Of a DNA stretch of 64,000 bases, positions 18,977-28,159 are shown in pieces. How positions within the stretch are numbered: the stretch's first letter is position 1; the number at the start of each line of letters is the position of its first letter. The translations under genes and the position numbers were made by a program. The DNA comes from Caryophanales bacterium (GTDB lineage Bacteria > Bacillota > Bacilli > JARBTR01), in contig JARBTR010000004.1 in assembly GCA_029240105.1 (NCBI GenBank), positions 142,620 through 206,619 of the forward strand, written 5' to 3'. The notes beneath the pieces are model-generated. The model made no database searches, had not been told where the DNA came from, and saw nothing but the letters and a program-made list of their open reading frames with translations.

Positions 18977-21136
18977 TCATTTAAGTTCTTTCAAACCATC
19001 TTTTATAATGTAGTAAGAGGATTTTAGCCTTTCATGATAACTCGGTAAATCCCATTCCGGCCAACTATATTGGATCATGGATAGTTGTTGCTTTTTTTCT
19101 TCAGAATTAATAATTCCAGCACCAATGTTCATACCTGCTATTTTAACAGGCTTGATTCCCGATACATATAAATCATCCATAGCCATTTTTGTTGAAGGAT
19201 CCATTATATTTAAAAGCTGCCAAGGAACCCTTAACTCCATTATATCATTGTTAAAAATATAATCTGAAAGGGAATTGTATTCTTTGCGATCAGGGTTTCC
19301 ATTCCCAAATAATAGTTTCCCTGTTTCATATTTGTAGAGTGGAACCACTTTATTATCTTGCGGTAAGTAAAGTTCTCTATTAAGACAAAGATAAATTGGA
19401 TTAAACAAACCACTGTTTTTATCTTCAAACTCAGGATTTCTTTCCTCCATATTTAGATTTTTTGAATAACTATAATAAAAGGCATCATAATAAGCATCTG
19501 TCAGAATTCTAGAATTGCTATGTCCATTAATTTCAATTACAAATTCTGCAGCCTTATCAAGCTCCACTCCTAAACTTTTTATACTAGAATTACCCTGATT
19601 TGGCAGTGAATCAATCGCAATTACAATTTTATCTTTATCAAAGCTAAAACCAGCCTTTGATGCTTTAATCATAAAATAAACATATTTCTCGTCACTTTTT
19701 GTAAACAAACTTAGATCTTCGTTACTATATAGTGGCTTATCAGATTTCCATTCAGAGCTATTCCCGTCCACATAGCAAATACTTTTCTTTTTACCTGGAT
19801 CAAACGTCAGAATTCCAAATTGCTGCTCATTAGTCTGTGCATTTGACCAATAGGCCCTTCTATCAGCTATATCCAAATCCATCGTATTCCAAGTACGCTT
19901 AAACCATTCATCTTGCCATGTAAAGATTAACCCACCCGCGTATCCTTCCTTATAAATATCACGAAGCATGGATAAGTCCATTTTGCCTTGCTCCGTCTCA
20001 CTTATAAATCCCTGATTAAACCCAGTATGCAGATTTTCATGAGTTTTTCCTCTAGAAGATGGAACCCCAAATTCCGCTACTAGAACGGGCATTGTATGTT
20101 TTTCTTTTAAATCTTTTAAATAGGCTCTATAGGTATTTACCTTTCCATTTTCATCTATATATTCGACGTACTCCTTTTGATAGTTCATGAATTCCGGATA
20201 GTACGAATAGATATGATACGAAGCAAATAACCCTGCTTTAAAGCTCTTCTTTGCCTTAATATGTTCCATATTTACAGTAGCGCTGTCTTCTAAAATGTTT
20301 GGCTCATTTGGGTGAGATAGCATGTCAGTTGTTGGCCAGTTATTAAAGCTTACCGTATGCTGCATATTATACTTAACCAGTTCGTAATTGATGGTATAAT
20401 CTCCAACCTCACATAAGGCAGCTTCAAAAGGAGAGGCATCTTGGGTATAAAGGAAATTACCATCATATACATTTTTATCTTTATTCTTTTCATTGGTGTT
20501 CATTACATATTCAGGATCCCATTCAATTCCTTCAATCCATCCAAGTAAATAATTCGATACATCTTTGTTATACACTCCGCTTGCATGACCGGGTTTGTCG
20601 CTTAACTTTTTGTTACCATGTATAATATCCACAATCGTTGCTGCATCTGTTTTAAATACTCCTAAAATTCTCTCATCATGCGCATCCTTTATGGTATTAA
20701 CATCTTCTTCATTGACCCATATTCCTTGAAAAAAATACAAAGGCTTCTTTGCACTTTCGTTATACTCATATAACGCTTCATAAAAATCAGGCTTTAAAAT
20801 TGTGTATACCCTTATGGTATTCGCATTCATATCTGATATATATTTGAACCATCTTTTATACTCTTTTTTTGTTATTGCAAATTCCCCAGGAAAATACCCC
20901 GGCTTAGCTGCGCCTATATTAACACCCTTTATAAATTCCTTAGTCCATTTACCATTTTTATATATATAAAAATATTGTGAATCCACCTTCACTGGATACG
21001 TAACACCATCAGAGTCATGATAAACTGAGTTTTGACTACTATTTTTATTAACAGAATCACTTCTACTATTTAAATAAAAAAGTACAACAATTATTGATAG
21101 AACTACTATTGAAAGTACTACTAGCCTCTTTGTCAT
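18977..21136 (-). CDS. Membrane-anchored glycoside hydrolase-like protein with C-terminal CBM9/DOMON-like domain
   Basis: A 719-residue protein with an N-terminal signal anchor (about 5-23), so the rest lies outside the membrane. Residues about 60-440 look like a TIM-barrel glycosidase of clan A: KGVNIGAAKPGYFP, a MNANTIRVYT strand, HPNEP (candidate acid/base), VLVAEFGVPSSRG (candidate nucleophile Glu) and IFTWQDEWFKRTW. Residues about 455-640 resemble a CBM9/DOMON sugar-binding beta-sandwich (DGNSSEWKSDKP, then YVYFMIKAS). It is first in the operon with the HEAT protein and GT2 synthase, a layout like synthase-dependent exopolysaccharide loci in which an extracellular hydrolase edits the polymer. 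A GGGGGA ribosome site supports the start. Substrate and activity are not known. Confidence 0.82.
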   Translation of the reverse strand: MTKRLVVLSIVVLSIIVVLFYLNSRSDSVNKNSSQNSVYHDSDGVTYPVKVDSQYFYIYKNGKWTKEFIKGVNIGAAKPGYFPGEFAITKKEYKRWFKYISDMNANTIRVYTILKPDFYEALYEYNESAKKPLYFFQGIWVNEEDVNTIKDAHDERILGVFKTDAATIVDIIHGNKKLSDKPGHASGVYNKDVSNYLLGWIEGIEWDPEYVMNTNEKNKDKNVYDGNFLYTQDASPFEAALCEVGDYTINYELVKYNMQHTVSFNNWPTTDMLSHPNEPNILEDSATVNMEHIKAKKSFKAGLFASYHIYSYYPEFMNYQKEYVEYIDENGKVNTYRAYLKDLKEKHTMPVLVAEFGVPSSRGKTHENLHTGFNQGFISETEQGKMDLSMLRDIYKEGYAGGLIFTWQDEWFKRTWNTMDLDIADRRAYWSNAQTNEQQFGILTFDPGKKKSICYVDGNSSEWKSDKPLYSNEDLSLFTKSDEKYVYFMIKASKAGFSFDKDKIVIAIDSLPNQGNSSIKSLGVELDKAAEFVIEINGHSNSRILTDAYYDAFYYSYSKNLNMEERNPEFEDKNSGLFNPIYLCLNRELYLPQDNKVVPLYKYETGKLLFGNGNPDRKEYNSLSDYIFNNDIMELRVPWQLLNIMDPSTKMAMDDLYVSGIKPVKIAGMNIGAGIINSEEKKQQLSMIQYSWPEWDLPSYHERLKSSYYIIKDGLKELK

Positions 21137-21458
21137 AAAATTTCTCCCCCAGCCAATGATTGCACCGTTTCTTATATTAAACTTAGTATATATAAATTTA
21201 CCATTTTTTTCATTTAGAATTTTTCATTTTAATTCCTGAGTGATAAATAGAATTTAAAATTTACCCATTGCAAGGGTGAGTGTTTTCTGGCTGTTATCTA
21301 TTAAAATATAAAAATAAACACATGGGTTTGTTTTATGTAGTAAATAGGTGCATAAATAATATCTAAATCGAAATATTCTTTGTCTTTTTATAAATAGTTT
21401 TTTTAAAATGCAGTATTTTAATAATTTACAAGGTGTTACTAGTGAGAGGAGGATGAAA

Positions 21459-21950
21459 GTGAACGATAGCGCGCTGAATTCGCATACAGAAATAATAGCT
21501 AAATATGCTGATATGGTTTATAAACTTGCATTCTCACAAACAAAAAACAATGCCGATGCTGATGATATTTTCCAAGAGGTCTTTCTTCGTTTGGTTCGGT
21601 CAAAAAAGCAATTCGAGAATGACGAACATATGAAAGCTTGGTTAATTAGAGTAACGATAAACTGTTGTAAGTCTTTTTGGGGATTAACCTGGTTTAAGAT
21701 TACAATGCCGTTGAAAGAAGAAGTAACCAGTTCTTTCCCAGAAAAAAGCGAAGTATATTACGCAATCATGGATCTTCCAAAAAAATATCGAATCGTTATT
21801 CATCTATTTTATAGAGAAAGAATGTCGATAGAGGAAATTAGTCAAGTACTAAAAATAAAATCATCTACTATTACATCACAATTGACACGAGCCCGGAAAC
21901 TCTTAAAAAAAATTCTGAAGGAGGAATATGATTTTGAAGAATCTAGGTGA
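21459..21950 (+). CDS. ECF-type RNA polymerase sigma factor
   Basis: A sigma-70 family factor of about 163 residues. Region 2 (IIAKYADMVYKLAFSQ, then ADDIFQEVFLRLVR) recognises the -10 element and region 4 (LPKKYRIVIHLFYRERMSIE, then STITSQLTRARKLLKK) the -35 element. The GTG at 21459 is seven bases after AGAGGAGG and is the best start. An ATG at 21453 directly abuts the site and one at 21408 has none. Its stop overlaps the next gene, a DUF4179 protein, by 23 bases, the usual sigma/anti-sigma pairing. It is divergent from the GT2/HEAT/glycosidase operon, a plausible target. Confidence 0.9.
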   Translation: MNDSALNSHTEIIAKYADMVYKLAFSQTKNNADADDIFQEVFLRLVRSKKQFENDEHMKAWLIRVTINCCKSFWGLTWFKITMPLKEEVTSSFPEKSEVYYAIMDLPKKYRIVIHLFYRERMSIEEISQVLKIKSSTITSQLTRARKLLKKILKEEYDFEESR

Positions 21951-23406
21951 ACAATACAGAAAAGATACTGATGAGAAGCTTGATGATCGTCTTCTTCAAT
22001 CTATATTGAACAAAATGGATGAGAGTAAATTTTTTAATAATAACCTTAATTATAAATTAAGGTTTGGAACATTGATTGTAATAACAGTAACAATGATGCT
22101 TTTTGGAACAGTTGCCTTCGCTTACATAAACAAAATAGGACTGTTTAAGTCCACTTATCAGGGACACTATCGAAAAAATGCACCAAATGTGAAGGTTGTA
22201 GATAAGAAAGTAAGTAATAACAACATAAATGTTACTATAAAGAATTATGTAGGGGATACAAATGCATCCTACCTCACTATTGAGGTTTCTACAAAAGATG
22301 GGTCTCCTTTACAAACAAATGAAAAAGATAAGCAATCTATAATTGTTGGGGAGAAATTTAAAGAGGCTTACTTACTTTGTGAGGGTGAACGATATAATGT
22401 CAGAATGTTACGAACGGATGATGCAGCTATCGGTAGTAGGGCGACATATGAAATATTTCTTCCAACGGAACTTAATGGCAAGAAGGTACAACTAGTTCTC
22501 AAAGACTTTACTGATGTAGTAGTTTCTACATCAGAGATTGGCTTTACATTCAAAAATTTAGGTGAACTATTTAAACAAGCCATTCCTGCTGATTCAAGTT
22601 ATTTTACAAAAGATAGATTTGTTCGATATTTGAAGGACGAAAAAGGAAATATTATCGGTATGGAAGAAGGTGATTTTTATTACAAATTTGCTTCTGGGAA
22701 TATGAAAATTCATTTCACTAACCTTTATCCAGAAGCATATATAGACAATTTTGGTTTTTATAAGTCAGGGTCAACTGATGATCCAGCCTTTTATGTCAGT
22801 ATTGTCCCTGGAAACCAAAAAAATGAAAAAGCCCTAAAAAAATTGTGTTTCAAAAATGTTCATACAAATACACCTGTTTACTCAGATCAAATGCAATTTC
22901 TAGATTACTATGAAATACCATCAGATGGCCGTATAATTCTCAAACTTGACAAGAGGTACGATGGGACGTTAGCAGCAAATTATGCTACAACTATTGCAGA
23001 TTTAGACAACTATACATTTGCCACCAATCCTATCTCCTCTACTTTCGTAAGAGAAAGAGGGTCTTGGAAAATCGATTTTGATTTAAAACTAACAGACACA
23101 TCGAAAACTTTTGCCATCAATCAGTCGTTCTCATTTGAAGGAGTCCAATTTAAAATAGATGAAATTACTCTTTCTACATCCTCTTTATCAATAAAAGCTC
23201 ATAGAAATAACCCTGATATTAGGGTTCACAATGCAGCAAGTTTTGTCATGAAAGACGGAACTGAGGTACCAGTAGGGGTTAAAATGGGTGGTGGTGATGG
23301 AGATTCCATTGGTAGTTGGAATCTTGATTGGAGTCTTGAAACTCTTATTGATGTTAACGAAGTAGTCGCACTGAAAATTTGGGGACAAACAATTGAATTA
23401 AAATAG
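21928..23406 (+). CDS. DUF4179-domain putative anti-sigma factor
   Basis: A 492-residue single-pass membrane protein. A cytoplasmic N-terminal segment (about 1-45, with LDDRLLQSILNKMDESKFF) presumably binds the sigma factor. One membrane helix follows (about 48-70), then a long extracellular part. The DUF4179 domain comes first (about 72-215, with NNNINVTIKNYVGDTNASYL), then beta-rich immunoglobulin-like regions that could sense an envelope signal. The ATG at 21928 lies only three bases after AGGAGG, so the TTG at 21934 is an alternative start. It overlaps the sigma gene, which implies coupled translation and a fixed ratio. A terminator follows. Confidence 0.87.
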   Translation: MILKNLGEQYRKDTDEKLDDRLLQSILNKMDESKFFNNNLNYKLRFGTLIVITVTMMLFGTVAFAYINKIGLFKSTYQGHYRKNAPNVKVVDKKVSNNNINVTIKNYVGDTNASYLTIEVSTKDGSPLQTNEKDKQSIIVGEKFKEAYLLCEGERYNVRMLRTDDAAIGSRATYEIFLPTELNGKKVQLVLKDFTDVVVSTSEIGFTFKNLGELFKQAIPADSSYFTKDRFVRYLKDEKGNIIGMEEGDFYYKFASGNMKIHFTNLYPEAYIDNFGFYKSGSTDDPAFYVSIVPGNQKNEKALKKLCFKNVHTNTPVYSDQMQFLDYYEIPSDGRIILKLDKRYDGTLAANYATTIADLDNYTFATNPISSTFVRERGSWKIDFDLKLTDTSKTFAINQSFSFEGVQFKIDEITLSTSSLSIKAHRNNPDIRVHNAASFVMKDGTEVPVGVKMGGGDGDSIGSWNLDWSLETLIDVNEVVALKIWGQTIELK

Positions 23407-23460
23407 ATTTATATAAGTAGTTACACTGTTTATTTATCAATACTGCAATCTTAAACCACA

Positions 23461-23492
23461 AAAAAGAACGCAAATTTTATGCGTTCTTTTTA
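23461..23492 (+). terminator. Terminator after the anti-sigma gene
   Basis: AAAGAACGCA (23463-23472) pairs with TGCGTTCTTT (23480-23489), with a T-run on the plus strand and an A-run upstream, so it may work both ways. Confidence 0.9.
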
Positions 23493-23718
23493 ATTGAACT
23501 AATAAAGTATTTAAAAATGTCTATTCAACTTAAAGTGAAAATTAAATTCAATCCGTATGAAATCATCATTGTGCCGACAAGTACAGAAGTTTTAGGGTTA
23601 CAAAAATGTAAGTTTACCACTTGTTCAATTTTTTAATTAATAAATAACGAGGCTGATGTAAATTAAAAGCTATTCCCATTTTCAAAAGGATTTTAACCTT
23701 TTTACACAAAAATTGTAA

Positions 23719-24210
23719 TTACAGTTTTTTAAATCGAATAGGGCTTACCATCAAAAGTGCAAGTAGTAAGGTAACCCATGCATTACTGTATGAAAAGAAT
23801 CCCATAACAGCAAGAGGCAATCCGGCCGCTGGTATAGGCAATCCGATAAAATATCCAACGGTTGGTTTAACATTAAACCTAGCTAATCGTAACGCCCCCA
23901 TTATTGGGAATAGGATAAATGATAAAGAAGTTAAAATTGATGGAGTTGCGATTGTATGAAAAAGAAGTGCAGGAGCAACACCGAAACTAACAATGTCGGC
24001 TAATGAATCCAATTGTACACCTAATTCACTGTTAACTTTTAATCGCCTAGCAATCCTTCCATCAAGGAAATCAAAAATAGCAGAAAAGAAAATTAAAATA
24101 GATGCGATTTTAAAAAACCCACTCACATTACAGGTAATTGAAAGAACACCACATAATAAATTTCCCATTGTAAATAAATTGGGTACTGCGTTTGCCAATT
24201 GTCTTAACAA
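23719..24210 (-). CDS. pssA: CDP-diacylglycerol--serine O-phosphatidyltransferase
   Basis: A membrane enzyme of about 163 residues that makes phosphatidylserine from CDP-diacylglycerol and serine, the precursor of phosphatidylethanolamine. The CDP-alcohol phosphotransferase motif DFLDGRIARRLKVNSELG, continuing to LDSLAD, supplies the metal-binding aspartates and is complete; VPNLFTMGNLLCG at the N-terminus and FGVAPALLF match PssA. The TTG at 24210 has AGGAGG seven bases upstream. The ATG at 24243 would place that site inside the coding sequence. psd, often adjacent in bacilli, is not in the window. Confidence 0.92.
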   Translation of the reverse strand: MLRQLANAVPNLFTMGNLLCGVLSITCNVSGFFKIASILIFFSAIFDFLDGRIARRLKVNSELGVQLDSLADIVSFGVAPALLFHTIATPSILTSLSFILFPIMGALRLARFNVKPTVGYFIGLPIPAAGLPLAVMGFFSYSNAWVTLLLALLMVSPIRFKKL

Positions 24211-24353
24211 ATTATTTCCTCCTAATATTAAGGAATCATTCATTTCGTTAGCATTTTCTTTAAATTCTACAGTTATTCACCAGAAGAGTATTTAAAAAAT
24301 TTTTTGTTTAGAATGATGTTCCTTTAATTGGTCCTTTTTGAAAGATAGAAACT

Positions 24354-24404
24354 AAAAAAGTATCACATTAGTTTCAATTACTGAAACTAATGTGATACTT
24401 TTTT
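24354..24404 (-). terminator. Strong terminator between the cupin and pssA genes
   Basis: A perfect 23-bp stem: AAAAAAGTATCACATTAG leads the left arm (24354-24376) and CTAATGTGATACTTTTTT ends the right arm (24382-24404), with a five-base loop. It ends the minus-strand cupin gene and could work in both directions. Confidence 0.95.
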
Positions 24405-24442
24405 GTTATTTAGAAGATGACATACTTAAATATAATATCTGC

Positions 24443-25237
24443 TCATCTTTTATTTTTACTTTGTTGAAGAAGTTTCGATTTTCCCGTACGTTCCCATTCT
24501 TCAACTGTTTCATATGCTTTTTCAGGAGTATACCCTTTCCCTACAAGAACACCCATTAAAATAAATTCTTGAAGAATGTGTGTGGAATTTATTACCCTCT
24601 TAACATCCTTCAATCCTTCTTTCACTAAAAATTCTGTGTGTTGTATCCATTCATCAGGGGTCATACCAAAAAAATCATTTTCATGACTAGTACCTTCTTC
24701 CGAAGCTAAAGCGTCTTTTTTGGTTTCATGGACAGTTCCAAATGGATGATTAGGAGGAGCATATATCGAGTAAAGTTTTAGCGGGATGTTCCCTGTATTA
24801 GTAAGATTATGCCATGTCCCAGCTGGAATAAATATTGCAGAATCATCATACACATTTTTTTTATAGTTTAAATTATCTTTACTCTTTCCGAATTGAACAA
24901 TCCCTTTCCCTTGTTCAATTCTTAAGAATTGATCAACGTCAGGATGCATTTCCACCCCTATATCTCCACCAACATCAATACTCATTAGAGTAGTTTGTAG
25001 ATGTGTTCCTGACCATAAGGCAGTTCGAAACGTTTTATTTTGCTTTGTAGCATCATTGATGTTGATGACAAATGGTTTTGCTCCATAATCTTTTAACAAG
25101 ATACTTCTATCACCGTTGAAATTCCGATAACTATTTTCATAAAGAAAAGGCCAATAATAAGGTTGTGCCCCATTATACCTTTGTGCACTAACATAATAAG
25201 GATATTGATACGGATAGAAATAAGGATTATAGTACAT
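24443..25237 (-). CDS. Cupin-domain protein with Tyr/Pro-rich N-terminus, possible spore-coat protein
   Basis: A 264-residue protein. The first 40 residues are very rich in Tyr, Pro and Asn (MYYNPYFYPYQYPYY), a composition typical of Bacillus spore coat proteins. Residues about 75-170 form a cupin barrel: GVEMHPDVDQFLRIEQGKG is motif 1 and AIFIPAGTWHNLTNTG motif 2, with metal-ligand-type His and Glu residues. The C-terminal part (about 190-264) is helical and contains GMTPDEWIQHTEFL. Activity is unknown; sugar isomerase, oxalate-type or structural roles are all possible. The coat assignment is inferred from composition only. Confidence 0.8.
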   Translation of the reverse strand: MYYNPYFYPYQYPYYVSAQRYNGAQPYYWPFLYENSYRNFNGDRSILLKDYGAKPFVININDATKQNKTFRTALWSGTHLQTTLMSIDVGGDIGVEMHPDVDQFLRIEQGKGIVQFGKSKDNLNYKKNVYDDSAIFIPAGTWHNLTNTGNIPLKLYSIYAPPNHPFGTVHETKKDALASEEGTSHENDFFGMTPDEWIQHTEFLVKEGLKDVKRVINSTHILQEFILMGVLVGKGYTPEKAYETVEEWERTGKSKLLQQSKNKR

Positions 25238-25632
25238 TTCAACTCAATCCCTTCAACTTTTATAAAACATCCTATGCGCTTTTTAAAGAATTGTACTTAG
25301 ATAGAAGGTTCAATATTCTAAAAAATGGAAAGTTAAAAGAGCGAAGGTTTTGGTCATTGATTACACAGTATAGTCTCATCATTCCTATATGATTAAGTGA
25401 CGGTCGAGTAGGTGGCTAAACTTTCAATTCAGCTAGGATTTTCACCTTATAGCAATCCCCATATCGGGCGTACAAAATAAAAGAAGCCGAGCCTAAAAAG
25501 TTTGCCTTCTATAATCAGGCTTTACAATATTTAGGACTGTTAGAAATATCAGTTCTTATTTTTTTTGCAAAACAAAAACATACATAACTTCGGTATAATT
25601 TAAGCGCCAACCAAAATTAAAGGAGTGTCTGT
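25238..25632. other. Intergenic region without a clear gene
   Basis: About 395 bases lie upstream of the cupin gene. There is a 40-codon plus-strand open stretch ending near 25588, with no start or ribosome site, and a loose AGCCT/AGGCT inverted repeat near 25494-25534. The sequence looks like eroded coding or insertion-element remnant, but I cannot identify it. Confidence 0.35.
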
Positions 25633-25777
25633 ATGTCTTATTCAAATGATATCGGATAGGGATATTACCATTACAGATATTGATTGTGCAAAGGTGGATA
25701 ACACCAGTGTTTTAGTTGTCAATGGTACACTTACAATCGAACCTGGCCATTACCCTAATTGTGAATTTCTAAATTAG
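25633..25777 (+). pseudogene. Small gene with apparent frameshift, product unknown
   Basis: AAAGGAGTG followed by an ATG at 25633 starts a frame that ends after eight residues (MSYSNDIG). The plus-one frame is then open from an ATG at 25646 to a stop at 25777 and reads like a real protein: DITITDIDCAKVDNTSVLVV, then NGTLTIEPGHYPNC. The good ribosome site fits the first ATG and not the second. The simplest reading is a gene of about 47 residues with a one-base frameshift. An alternative is a short leader peptide before a small protein. No family is recognised. Confidence 0.4.
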
Positions 25778-25866
25778 CTAGGTAGTTAAAAAGACTGTGC
25801 TTTTATTAGCGGGTTCCCAGCGGGATTATGAGCACAGCCATAGCCCCATTGTTCTTGTGTGGACCC

Positions 25867-25905
25867 ATAAAAAAAGAAATCCGCTTCACCATAAAAGGAA
25901 TTTCT
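25867..25905 (-). terminator. Terminator after the fasciclin gene
   Basis: AGAAATCC (25875-25882) pairs with GGAATTTCT (25897-25905) with one bulge. The minus strand then has a T-run (complement of 25869-25875). Confidence 0.75.
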
Positions 25906-25923
25906 CTTTTGTAAGAATCTGAC

Positions 25924-26418
25924 TTAAGGCAATAGTACTGCATCAATAACATGGATGACACCGTTTGATGCCTTAATATCCGGCTTGATTACATTTGCAT
26001 TATTAACCTTTACTGGATTCAACGTGAATGTAACGTCCTTTTGGGCAAGGGTTTTTGCTTTCATTCCGTTTTTCAGGTCTGAGGACATAACTTTTCCAGA
26101 CAGTACATGATTAAGAAGAATATTCTTCAGGTCTGGCTTGGATAAAAGTTCATTAGCTGTAATTCCCAGATCCTTCAGAAGCTTCTCAAACGCAGCATCT
26201 GTTGGAGCAAAGACTGTGTATGGCCCGGGGCCTTTTAGTGTATCGACCAACCCTGCTTTTTGTAAAGCAGCAGTTAATATTTTAAAATTCCCCGCTGCTA
26301 CCGCCGTATCAACAATATCCTTTTTAACAGGCTGATTTTTTGCCGCTAATGTCCCGTTTGAGAAGGAAAACACCAACATGATTGCCAACAGCATAATCAT
26401 CATTTTCTTCATGTTCAT
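25924..26418 (-). CDS. Secreted fasciclin (FAS1) domain protein
   Basis: A 164-residue exported protein made of one FAS1 domain, a fold used in cell adhesion and matrix proteins. A Sec signal peptide covers about residues 1-25 ([20 protein letters not shown], cleavage after TLAA). The conserved H1 box is [14 protein letters not shown] (about 68-81), and the H2 box near the C-terminus is [13 protein letters not shown]. No anchor or sorting signal follows, so it is probably released or held non-covalently at the surface. An AGGTGGGA ribosome site supports the start. It is a single gene with its own terminator. Confidence 0.93.
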   Translation of the reverse strand: MNMKKMMIMLLAIMLVFSFSNGTLAAKNQPVKKDIVDTAVAAGNFKILTAALQKAGLVDTLKGPGPYTVFAPTDAAFEKLLKDLGITANELLSKPDLKNILLNHVLSGKVMSSDLKNGMKAKTLAQKDVTFTLNPVKVNNANVIKPDIKASNGVIHVIDAVLLP

Positions 26419-26649
26419 TCATATTCCCACCTTTAAGTTGTAGTTTTAGTTTGATATTGGCTCCAGTCTCCATGGAAGCCAACATTCTGACATATCTTTT
26501 GCTAATCGGTAAATTTTATTCCATTATTTCCATTTGCTAGAGTAGTTGCACTATGCCAATTTTAAATCAAGCCTTTATCATTTAGAAAAAGCCTTGGCCA
26601 AAAGCTAAAAAACAACAGCGGATACTATCTTGATATTGCAAAAAAAGAA
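26419..26649. other. Intergenic region upstream of the fasciclin gene
   Basis: This stretch between the fasciclin gene start and the suf terminator must hold the fasciclin promoter. I see no convincing promoter, open frame or repeat in it. Confidence 0.4.
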
Positions 26650-26676
26650 GGAGACGAACTTCAAAAGTTCGTCTCC
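26641..26676 (-). terminator. Terminator of the suf operon
   Basis: GGAGACGAACTT (26650-26661) pairs perfectly with AAGTTCGTCTCC (26665-26676). A minus-strand T-run follows. It lies about 85 bases past the sufB stop. Confidence 0.95.
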
Positions 26677-26761
26677 TACACTAAAAAATAAAATCTAATC
26701 GGCACGTCTACAATTTTAAATTCACCATTCAAACCCTTGATTGACAAAGGTTTCTTTATTG

Positions 26762-28159
26762 TTATCCAATCGCGCCTTCCATTTCGAATTTGATGAGACG
26801 ATTCATCTCAACGGCATATTCCATTGGAAGTTCTTTTGTGAACGGCTCGATAAAGCCCATTACGATCATTTCAGTTGCTTCTTGTTCGGAAATACCACGT
26901 GACATTAAATAGAATAATTGTTCTTCAGATACCTTCGAAACTTTTGCTTCATGCTCCAAACTAATGTTATCATTCATAATTTCATTGTAAGGAATTGTGT
27001 CTGAAGTTGATTCGTTATCCATAATTAATGTATCACATTCAATATTCGAACGAGCACCATCTGCTTTACGTCCAAAGTGAACGATCCCACGATAGGTTAC
27101 TTTACCACCTTGTTTCGAAATAGATTTCGAAACGATAGTTGAAGAAGTGTTTGGTGCTAAATGAATCATTTTTGCGCCTGCATCTTGATGCTGCTTGCGA
27201 CCTGCAATCGCTATGGATAACGTCAAACCACGAGCACCTTCACCTTTTAAGATACATGCTGGGTATTTCATTGTTAAACCAGAACCGATGTTACCATCAA
27301 TCCATTCCATCGTACCACCAGCATCCACCGTTGTACGCTTAGTTACAAGGTTGAAGATGTTGTTTGGCCAATTTTGAATAGTTGTATATCGACAATATGC
27401 GTTTTTCTTAACAATGATTTCAACAACAGCTGAGTGCAGTGAATGTGTTGTATACACAGGTGCTGTACATCCTTCAACATAATGAACGGATGCATCGTCA
27501 TCAACGATAATCAGTGTTCTTTCGAATTGTCCCATATTTTCTGAGTTAATTCGGAAGTACGCTTGTAACGGCGTATCTAATTTCACACCTTTTGGTACGT
27601 ATATGAATGATCCGCCTGACCAAACAGCTGAGTTCAGTGCTGCAAACTTATTGTCAGCTGCAGGAACAACCGTCGCCCAATGCTCACGGAAGATCTCTTC
27701 ATGCTCACGTAAAGCTGAGTCTGTATCAGTGAAGATAACACCCATATCTTCAAGGTCTGTTTGCATGTTGTGGTAAACAACCTCAGATTCGTATTGAGCA
27801 GATACACCAGCTAAGTACTTTTGCTCAGCCTCTGGAATACCCAATTTTTCGAATGTATTTTTAATTTCTTCTGGTACTTCGTCCCATGAACGTTCTGCTT
27901 TTTCAGATGGTTTTACGTAGTACGTAATATCATCAAATTTCAGCCCACTCATATCTCCGCCCCATTGAGGCATCGGTAATTTATAGAACAAATCGAGCGA
28001 TTTTAAACGGAAGTCAAGCATCCATTTAGGCTCGTTTTTTATTTTAGAGATTTCTTCAACGATTTCTCGTGTAAGTCCTCGTTTTGAACGGAACACAGAT
28101 ACGTCTTTATCATGAAATCCATATTGATAATCGGCAATTTCTGGCGCGATTTTTTCCAT
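26762..28159 (-). CDS. sufB: Fe-S cluster scaffold subunit SufB
   Basis: A 465-residue cytoplasmic protein. SufB, with SufC and SufD, forms the SufBC2D complex on which iron-sulfur clusters are built before transfer. The sequence is full length and shows the SufB/SufD beta-helix core with [31 protein letters not shown] and the C-terminal [26 protein letters not shown] block. The start ATG has AAAAGGAG upstream. It is the last gene of sufCDSUB and is separated from sufU by an unusual 245-base insertion. A strong terminator follows. Confidence 0.97.
   Translation of the reverse strand: MEKIAPEIADYQYGFHDKDVSVFRSKRGLTREIVEEISKIKNEPKWMLDFRLKSLDLFYKLPMPQWGGDMSGLKFDDITYYVKPSEKAERSWDEVPEEIKNTFEKLGIPEAEQKYLAGVSAQYESEVVYHNMQTDLEDMGVIFTDTDSALREHEEIFREHWATVVPAADNKFAALNSAVWSGGSFIYVPKGVKLDTPLQAYFRINSENMGQFERTLIIVDDDASVHYVEGCTAPVYTTHSLHSAVVEIIVKKNAYCRYTTIQNWPNNIFNLVTKRTTVDAGGTMEWIDGNIGSGLTMKYPACILKGEGARGLTLSIAIAGRKQHQDAGAKMIHLAPNTSSTIVSKSISKQGGKVTYRGIVHFGRKADGARSNIECDTLIMDNESTSDTIPYNEIMNDNISLEHEAKVSKVSEEQLFYLMSRGISEQEATEMIVMGFIEPFTKELPMEYAVEMNRLIKFEMEGAIG

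Noticed and set aside
21137-21407. ECF-type promoter for the polysaccharide operon
   Set aside because: I looked for an AAC-type -35 with a CGT-type -10 in both directions and found no convincing pair.
25250-25590. Remnant transposase gene
   Set aside because: Short open stretches exist on both strands, but none shows a recognisable transposase motif or terminal inverted repeats.
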